Below the pieces are notes generated by a model. It did no database searches, was not told where the DNA came from, and was given only the letters and a program-made list of their open reading frames with translations. A program made the position numbers and the translations under genes. This document shows positions 59,716-64,000 of a stretch of DNA of 64,000 nt, one piece after another. This DNA comes from Salinimicrobium flavum (GTDB taxonomy: Bacteria; Bacteroidota; Bacteroidia; Flavobacteriales; Flavobacteriaceae). Within the stretch, counting starts at the first letter, position 1; every line of letters starts with the position of its first letter. The stretch covers positions 496,001 through 560,000 of the forward strand of contig NZ_JBHULT010000005.1 in NCBI RefSeq assembly GCF_042684505.1. The letters run 5' to 3'.

Positions 59716-60789
59716 TTAAAGCAGGTGATCGCGGTCTTTAAAATAATTCACCAGGAGGGCGACCACATAGCTGTAGCTTTTCATTCCCTCGGGCTGATTG
59801 TTGGCGCGCAGAAAACTGTTATAGGTATACATGAAAAAAGGCTCAAATGGGTTGGCGTGCCTGGCCCAGAATTCCCTTACCTCAAGATAATTCAACCTTA
59901 TTCCATGATTGACCTCTCCCAGAAGAACATCGGTAAGTTCAGGGTTTCTTACATATAATTCACTAAGACAGTAACTTAGGGCGAAGGTATACCCTGAATA
60001 CCTGAAATATTCATCGGGATGGTTCATGGTGGTGAGGCAGGCCAGGAAGTTGGCTTCATTCTCTTTGGCAAACCCCAGTTGGTGGCCAATCTCATGGCTG
60101 GCGGTAGTAGGGATCTTGTAAGGAAGGATCACTGTATTCACCTGTCCTTCCTGGGTAATAGGATTAAGGTAGCCGTTAAAACCCATATAGGTGAGAGGCA
60201 GGCTGTACAGGGACCTTTTTAAACTCACCCGGTCATATTCCAGTTCAGGAAAAGTATCGTCAATGTTTTCATAGCCATCCCTCGTCATTTTGAGGAGCTC
60301 CCCTTTAGTGTAGGGCATCTCTACCTTTAACGAGTCATCACCGGTAATAGCAAAATGGATTTCATTCGACCTGTTTATGAGATGTCGGGTGAGGGTTTCC
60401 AATTCTTCAGTGGTGTAGTCATTATCGATCTCCAGCGTTTGGTGCAGGGGAATCCTGTAATAATTGAAGCCCCAGAAGATGTTGAAACAGGCATAAATAA
60501 TAGAAAGAGAGGCAAGGGCCTCCAGCCCCCATCTCCTTGGATTGCGAAAGCGTTGCCTGAACCTGAGGAACAACCACCTTATAAGGAGAATGATGAATAC
60601 CCCGTATAACAAGTCCCCCACAGAAAAAGGTAAAAACCCAAGCCCCATTCGCTGCAGGGAAGAGGTGACAGGGTAAATACCCGTGCTGTACCAGTCCTCC
60701 ACATACTGCGGAAACATCGCCACGATCTTCACCAGGGCGATCTGAACGGGCAATAAAAGCGCCAGAATGAGGGCAGTTCTCTTTTTCAC
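59716..60789 (-). CDS. DUF3810 membrane protein with HExxH zinc motif (GTG start)
   Basis: A 357-aa protein of the DUF3810 family, predicted to sit in the membrane by N-terminal helices (about residues 5-25, 52-70 and 92-112). The soluble part contains SHEIGHQLGFAKENEAN: H232-E233-x-x-H236 with acidic residues E243/E245, the layout of a gluzincin-type zinc site. Members are common in Bacteroidetes, with no proven substrate. GTG at 60789 is used because no ATG is near; the GTG-MKKRTALILALLL start gives a normal N-in helix. Flanked by the 990-aa amidohydrolase and repeats. Confidence 0.8.
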   Translation of the reverse strand: MKKRTALILALLLPVQIALVKIVAMFPQYVEDWYSTGIYPVTSSLQRMGLGFLPFSVGDLLYGVFIILLIRWLFLRFRQRFRNPRRWGLEALASLSIIYACFNIFWGFNYYRIPLHQTLEIDNDYTTEELETLTRHLINRSNEIHFAITGDDSLKVEMPYTKGELLKMTRDGYENIDDTFPELEYDRVSLKRSLYSLPLTYMGFNGYLNPITQEGQVNTVILPYKIPTTASHEIGHQLGFAKENEANFLACLTTMNHPDEYFRYSGYTFALSYCLSELYVRNPELTDVLLGEVNHGIRLNYLEVREFWARHANPFEPFFMYTYNSFLRANNQPEGMKSYSYVVALLVNYFKDRDHLL

Positions 60790-60822
60790 CTTTCAAAAAT
60801 AGAGAAATGAAATGAGAAGTCA

Positions 60823-60912
60823 GTTAATTGGTTAATTGGGGATTGGTTAATTCGTTAATTCGGGAATCGGTAATTTGGGATTCGGTTAATTAGTTAATCG
60901 GGTTTGGTTAAA
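60823..60912. repeat. GTTAATT word array
   Basis: GTTAAT occurs at 60823, 60831, 60846, 60854, 60885, 60893 and 60907 (with a variant at 60870), so mostly 8- or 15-16-bp apart, ending in GG or CG. Similar words recur at 61095 and 61130. Confidence 0.6.
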
Positions 60913-61001
60913 ATAAGATTGAGTCCAATTAGTTTCTGGTATTTTCTTTTTGAAAATTAATTGGCCGCTTTCCACTGACCACTTTTTAACTTCATATAGA
61001 A

Positions 61002-61047
61002 CGTCTTTGCGAGGGAGGTGATAACCGACCGCAGCAATCTCCTCCTT
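61002..61047. repeat. TTGCGAGG...GCAATCTC palindromic element
   Basis: Holds TTTGCGAGGGAGG (61005-61017) and GCAATCTCCTCC (61033-61044), which can pair over GAGG/CCTC. The pattern is like dispersed palindromes seen in many bacterial genomes; from memory, not checked. Confidence 0.4.
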
Positions 61048-61120
61048 CGGAAATCGTTCATTCCTCAAATAGTTTATTCATTAATCGGAGATTGGTTAAT
61101 TCGAATTGCTTAATTGATTA

Positions 61121-61153
61121 TTGGGATATGTTAATTGACAAAACTTATATTTG
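61121..61153 (+). promoter_or_regulatory. pepD promoter (TTG-N22-TATATTTG)
   Basis: TTG at 61121-61123 and TATATTTG (exact TAnnTTTG) at 61146-61153, 23 bases before the ATG at 61177. The -33 falls inside the repeat-rich region, so the repeat supplies part of the promoter. Confidence 0.6.
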
Positions 61154-61176
61154 TGGTAAACACAAAAATCAACACG

Positions 61177-62640
61177 ATGAATGAAGAAATAAGGGCTTTG
61201 GAGCCAAAGCCACTCTGGAATAAATTTGCTGATCTAAATGCTGTACCTAGACCTTCCAAAAAGGAGGAACGCGTGATCGAGTTTATGAAGAACTTTGGGA
61301 ACAACCTGGGATTAGAAACCGAAGTAGATGAGGTTGGGAATGTGATCATCAGAAAGCCTGCAACCCCGGGAATGGAAAACAAAAAACCCGTTGTGCTGCA
61401 GTCGCATCTGGATATGGTGCATCAAAAGAACAATGACTCAAATTTTGATTTTGACAACCAGGGCATCGAAATGTATGTTGATGGCGACTGGGTTCGGGCA
61501 AGAGGCACCACCCTGGGAGCCGATAACGGACTTGGCGTGGCGACCATGATGGCTATTCTTGAAAGTAAAGATATTGAACATCCTCCCCTGGAAGCGCTGT
61601 TCACTATCGACGAAGAAACCGGAATGACAGGAGCAATGGGTTTGAAACCGGGTGTGCTTAAGGGAGACATCCTTCTTAACCTGGATACCGAAGAAGATAA
61701 CGAAATAGGTATCGGCTGCGCCGGGGGAGTGGATATTACCGCTACCAGGACCTACAAAGAAGAAAAGGTGCCCAAAGATTCCCTTGCCTATAAGATTAAG
61801 GTCACAGGGCTACAGGGCGGACATTCGGGTATGGACATTATCAAAGGACTGGGAAATGCCAATAAGATCATGAACCGCGTTCTTTTCGGGGGTTATGAAA
61901 ATTTCGGAATGAGGATCGCAGAGATCAACGGCGGCGGTCTACGGAATGCCATTCCGCGGGAAAGTGAGGCAGTGGTCACTATAGAGGATATTCAGAAAGA
62001 GGATTTTTCGGCTGAAGTCGGGAATTTGATCCAGAACATTCAGCAGGAGTTTAAATCATTGGAGCCCAAACTTCTCATTGAGATCGATGAAACCGAAATG
62101 CCTTCCAAAGTGATGGAGCTGGGTGCACAGGAATTGCTGCTGAAAGCAATTTATGCCGCTCACAACGGAGTGTACAGAATGAGCCCCGAAATTGAAGGCC
62201 TGGTAGAAACCTCCAATAACATTGCCAGAGTAACTGTCAAAAATGGCAAAATTGAAGTGCTATGTCTGACGCGTTCTTCAGTGGAATCAAATAAAATTGA
62301 TCTTGCCAACTGCATTCGTTCGGGATTTGAACTGGCAGGGTTTGAAGTGGAACTATCGGGCGCATATCCCGGATGGGCGCCAAATATGGCATCCCCCATC
62401 CTAAAAGTACTGGATGAATTGTACCAGAAGATGAATAAAGATAAACCGGATATCGCTGCCTGCCACGCGGGACTCGAATGCGGGATCCTGGGCAAGAACT
62501 ATCCAGAAATGGATATGATCTCCTTTGGACCCACAATCCGCGGTGCGCACTCGCCCGATGAAAGAGCAAGTATATCTTCTGCACAGAAGTACTGGAAATA
62601 TGTGCAGGAAGTGTTGAAGAATATTCCGCAGAAGAATTAA
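61177..62640 (+). CDS. pepD: Aminoacyl-histidine dipeptidase
   Basis: M20-type cytosolic dipeptidase (Xaa-His, carnosinase-like), 487 aa from ATG 61177 (an in-frame ATG at 61135 lies upstream of the promoter). Metal motifs: LQSHLDMVHQ (about residues 74-83), GTTLGADNGLGVAT (about 108-121), DEETGMTGA (about 142-150), and the C-terminal HAGLECG (about 430). The lid domain contains GLQGGHSGMDI (about 212-222). All ligands are present. Two M20-typical half-sites are complete; the substrate is inferred from family only. Confidence 0.93.
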   Translation: MNEEIRALEPKPLWNKFADLNAVPRPSKKEERVIEFMKNFGNNLGLETEVDEVGNVIIRKPATPGMENKKPVVLQSHLDMVHQKNNDSNFDFDNQGIEMYVDGDWVRARGTTLGADNGLGVATMMAILESKDIEHPPLEALFTIDEETGMTGAMGLKPGVLKGDILLNLDTEEDNEIGIGCAGGVDITATRTYKEEKVPKDSLAYKIKVTGLQGGHSGMDIIKGLGNANKIMNRVLFGGYENFGMRIAEINGGGLRNAIPRESEAVVTIEDIQKEDFSAEVGNLIQNIQQEFKSLEPKLLIEIDETEMPSKVMELGAQELLLKAIYAAHNGVYRMSPEIEGLVETSNNIARVTVKNGKIEVLCLTRSSVESNKIDLANCIRSGFELAGFEVELSGAYPGWAPNMASPILKVLDELYQKMNKDKPDIAACHAGLECGILGKNYPEMDMISFGPTIRGAHSPDERASISSAQKYWKYVQEVLKNIPQKN

Positions 62641-62662
62641 TTCTTCGGAAGCCTTAAAAAAG

Positions 62663-62696
62663 AAACCTCCCGGAAATTACTTTTTCGGGAGGTTTT
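62663..62696 (+). terminator. Intrinsic terminator of pepD
   Basis: Stem AAACCTCCCG (62663-62672) with CGGGAGGTTT (62686-62695), then TTTT. It lies 22 bp after the pepD stop. Confidence 0.8.
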
Positions 62697-62790
62697 TTAT
62701 GTGTTATCTTTTCTCTGATCTATTATTGATCATTTTTAAGCCGTGGCTTTCAGCATCTATAGCCCTGGAACTTCAGCAAATTTCAGAAAT

Positions 62791-62817
62791 AAAAAAGCCC
62801 CGCTATTAGCGAGGCTT
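62791..62817 (-). terminator. Intrinsic terminator of the cyclophilin-FKBP gene
   Basis: Minus-strand arms GCC...TAGCG and CGCTA...GGC: 62797-62805 with 62807-62815 (one mismatch), followed by TTTTTT (62796-62791). Lies about 20 bp beyond the 62839 stop. Confidence 0.75.
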
Positions 62818-62838
62818 CTAAAATACCTTTTAAACAGT

Positions 62839-63960
62839 TTATTTTTTGATTTCTACCAGTTCAACCTCAAAGATAAGATCTGCAGACGGAGGGATCACCG
62901 GTGGCTGACCTCTTTCCCCATACCCTAAATGTGCAGGGATGTACAAAACTGCCTTATCGCCAATCTTCATTTGCTGAACACCTTCCTTGAACCCGGGGAT
63001 CATTGGTGCTTCAGGGCTGTACAATACCGGCATTGGATCATAACCTCCCATTTCCTTTCTACGCGGATTAAGGATTCCGGCTTCTTCAGCTACTTCTTCC
63101 CTGTTCGTGTCGAAAATGTCACCGTCACTTAAATAACCCTGATAATAAACAAGAACCGTATCTCCCAGGTTAGGCTTAGGACCTTCTCCTTCTTCGAGGA
63201 ATTTGATCTGCAATCCGCTTTCCAGCTGCTGCGCATCTGCTTTCAGTTCTTCATAGCGTTGCTGGTTCTTCTGTCTTTGTTCGTTCATTCTTTCTTCCTT
63301 TGCAGCAGTCTCTGCTTTAAAGTCTTCCAGCTCAGTGGTAAGCACATCCGGGGCTTTGAAGTTTTTGGCATTATTCCCCTTTCGAATAATGTTTACCTCC
63401 TCCATCTTTACTTCTTCAACAGGTTTGTCTGCCTGTTCTGTCTCTAAAGAACCTATTTTATCAACTACATCCTGGCCCTGGACCACTTTTCCGAAAACAG
63501 TATGCATTCCGTCAAGCCACGGGGTTTCTTTTAAAGTAATAAAGAACTGGCTCCCGTTGGTATCGGGTCCTGAATTGGCCATGGAAAGAATTCCTTTCGA
63601 ATCATGTCTTAGGGTATCCACGATCTCATTAGGGAATTTATAACCGGGTCCACCACTTCCGGTGCCCGATGGGTCTCCTCCCTGTATCATAAAATCTTCA
63701 ATGACCCTGTGAAAGGTAAGGCCGTCATAAAACTTCTTGTCCTTATATTCCTCTCCTGCCATGGTGCTTTTTCCTTCTGCAAGAGATACAAAGCTGGCCA
63801 CGGTCATAGGCGTGGCTTCATAATATAGTTCTGCCACAAAGGTACCATGGTTGGTCTTGAATTCTGCGTACATCCCGTCCTTGAGATCAGGATATTCTTC
63901 ATTACATGAGGTAAACGCCAGCACCAGGCTGCATAAAACTAAAAAACTGATTTTTTTCAT
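62839..63960 (-). CDS. Fused cyclophilin-FKBP peptidylprolyl isomerase lipoprotein
   Basis: Exported proline isomerase, 373 aa, with a lipoprotein signal (FLVLCSLVLAFTSC, Cys19). Residues about 30-195 form a cyclophilin with FHRVIEDFMIQGGDPSGTGSGGPGYKF (catalytic Arg, active-site FxxxxxFMIQGGD) and the GSQFFITL motif. About 195-250 is a charged linker (KEERMNEQRQKNQQRYEEL), then an FKBP domain (about 255-373: GDTVLVYYQGYLSDGDIFD, VGDKAVLYIPAHLGYG). Dual-family immunophilins of this order are known from flavobacteria. Probably assists outer-membrane protein folding. Confidence 0.92.
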   Translation of the reverse strand: MKKISFLVLCSLVLAFTSCNEEYPDLKDGMYAEFKTNHGTFVAELYYEATPMTVASFVSLAEGKSTMAGEEYKDKKFYDGLTFHRVIEDFMIQGGDPSGTGSGGPGYKFPNEIVDTLRHDSKGILSMANSGPDTNGSQFFITLKETPWLDGMHTVFGKVVQGQDVVDKIGSLETEQADKPVEEVKMEEVNIIRKGNNAKNFKAPDVLTTELEDFKAETAAKEERMNEQRQKNQQRYEELKADAQQLESGLQIKFLEEGEGPKPNLGDTVLVYYQGYLSDGDIFDTNREEVAEEAGILNPRRKEMGGYDPMPVLYSPEAPMIPGFKEGVQQMKIGDKAVLYIPAHLGYGERGQPPVIPPSADLIFEVELVEIKK

Positions 63961-64000
63961 TCTGAAATTAATTGTTTTGATTGTTGTTTTCTTGAGTGAT

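Larger units (their letters stand above)
60790..61176. other. Repeat-rich intergenic region upstream of pepD
   Basis: About 390 bp without a supported gene (a 60-codon minus-strand frame at 60886-61068 is judged spurious). It contains a GTTAATT word array (60823-60912), a TTGCGAGG...GCAATCTC element (61002-61047) and the pepD promoter (61121-61153). Confidence 0.6.

Noticed and set aside
60886..61068. 60-codon minus-strand ORF in the repeat region
   Set aside because: It spans repeats and the TTGCGAGG palindrome, has no recognisable domain, and no promoter; judged fortuitous.
1..64000. tRNA, rRNA, CRISPR array or transposase
   Set aside because: Looked for tRNA T-loop words, repeat-spacer arrays and transposase motifs by eye; none was convincing.

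Overview
The window reads as a chromosomal segment of a Bacteroidetes bacterium, most likely a marine or soil Flavobacteriaceae. The basis is the promoter style (TTG, then TAnnTTTG about 17-22 bases later), frequent lipoproteins and SPI signal peptides, phylum-typical families (DUF5606, DUF349, DUF3810, DUF368, OstA-like, N-succinyl DapD, CtaA) and the local gene orders. No rRNA, tRNA, CRISPR array or intact transposase was seen.

Region 1 (0-8.5 kb): a small heat-shock gene, then a catabolic module: indolepyruvate oxidoreductase IorA/IorB, a PLP aminotransferase and a fused ADP-forming acyl-CoA synthetase. Together these can turn aromatic amino acids into aryl acetates with ATP formation. IorA lacks the usual C-terminal ferredoxin domain, and a MarR-style palindrome precedes the operon. 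Region 2 (8.5-18.6 kb) is housekeeping: UvrB, an ABC exporter, a NdpA-like nucleoid protein, CtaA, CCA transferase and TsaC. Region 3 (18.5-26.6 kb) is an envelope-glycan cluster: several glycosyltransferases, a heptosyltransferase-like GT9, an InaA-type lipopolysaccharide kinase and a nucleotidyltransferase next to a teichoic-acid-like CDP-glycerol phosphotransferase.

Region 4 (26.6-40.5 kb): DapD, RuvX, Def, DUF5606, MazG, a DUF349 protein, AroE, two tandem DUF368 polyprenyl-phosphate transporters, a TPR protein, a class III aminotransferase and an OstA-like protein. A small four-helix-bundle gene bounded by 17-bp inverted repeats sits between ruvX and def and looks inserted. Region 5 (40.6-48.4 kb) is accessory: a GNAT gene remnant, a membrane protein, and a polysaccharide-synthase-like GT2 behind a roughly 250-nt leader that folds into at least six helices. 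Then comes a 3.4-kb block with only three paralogous lipoprotein genes. That block is bounded by a 22-bp direct repeat (21/22 identical), one copy of which is the 3' end of purA, so it looks like a cassette inserted at the purA 3' end.

Region 6 (48.4-64 kb): a probable spoT-fur-purA operon, an M48 protease, a TrmH-type methylase, two exported amidohydrolase-family proteins with three amidohydrolase domains of which only one keeps its metal ligands, DUF3810 with a zincin motif, PepD, and a fused cyclophilin-FKBP lipoprotein. Intergenic repeats (REP-like hairpins, GTTAATT word arrays) are scattered through the window. All family calls come from reading motifs; no searches were run.
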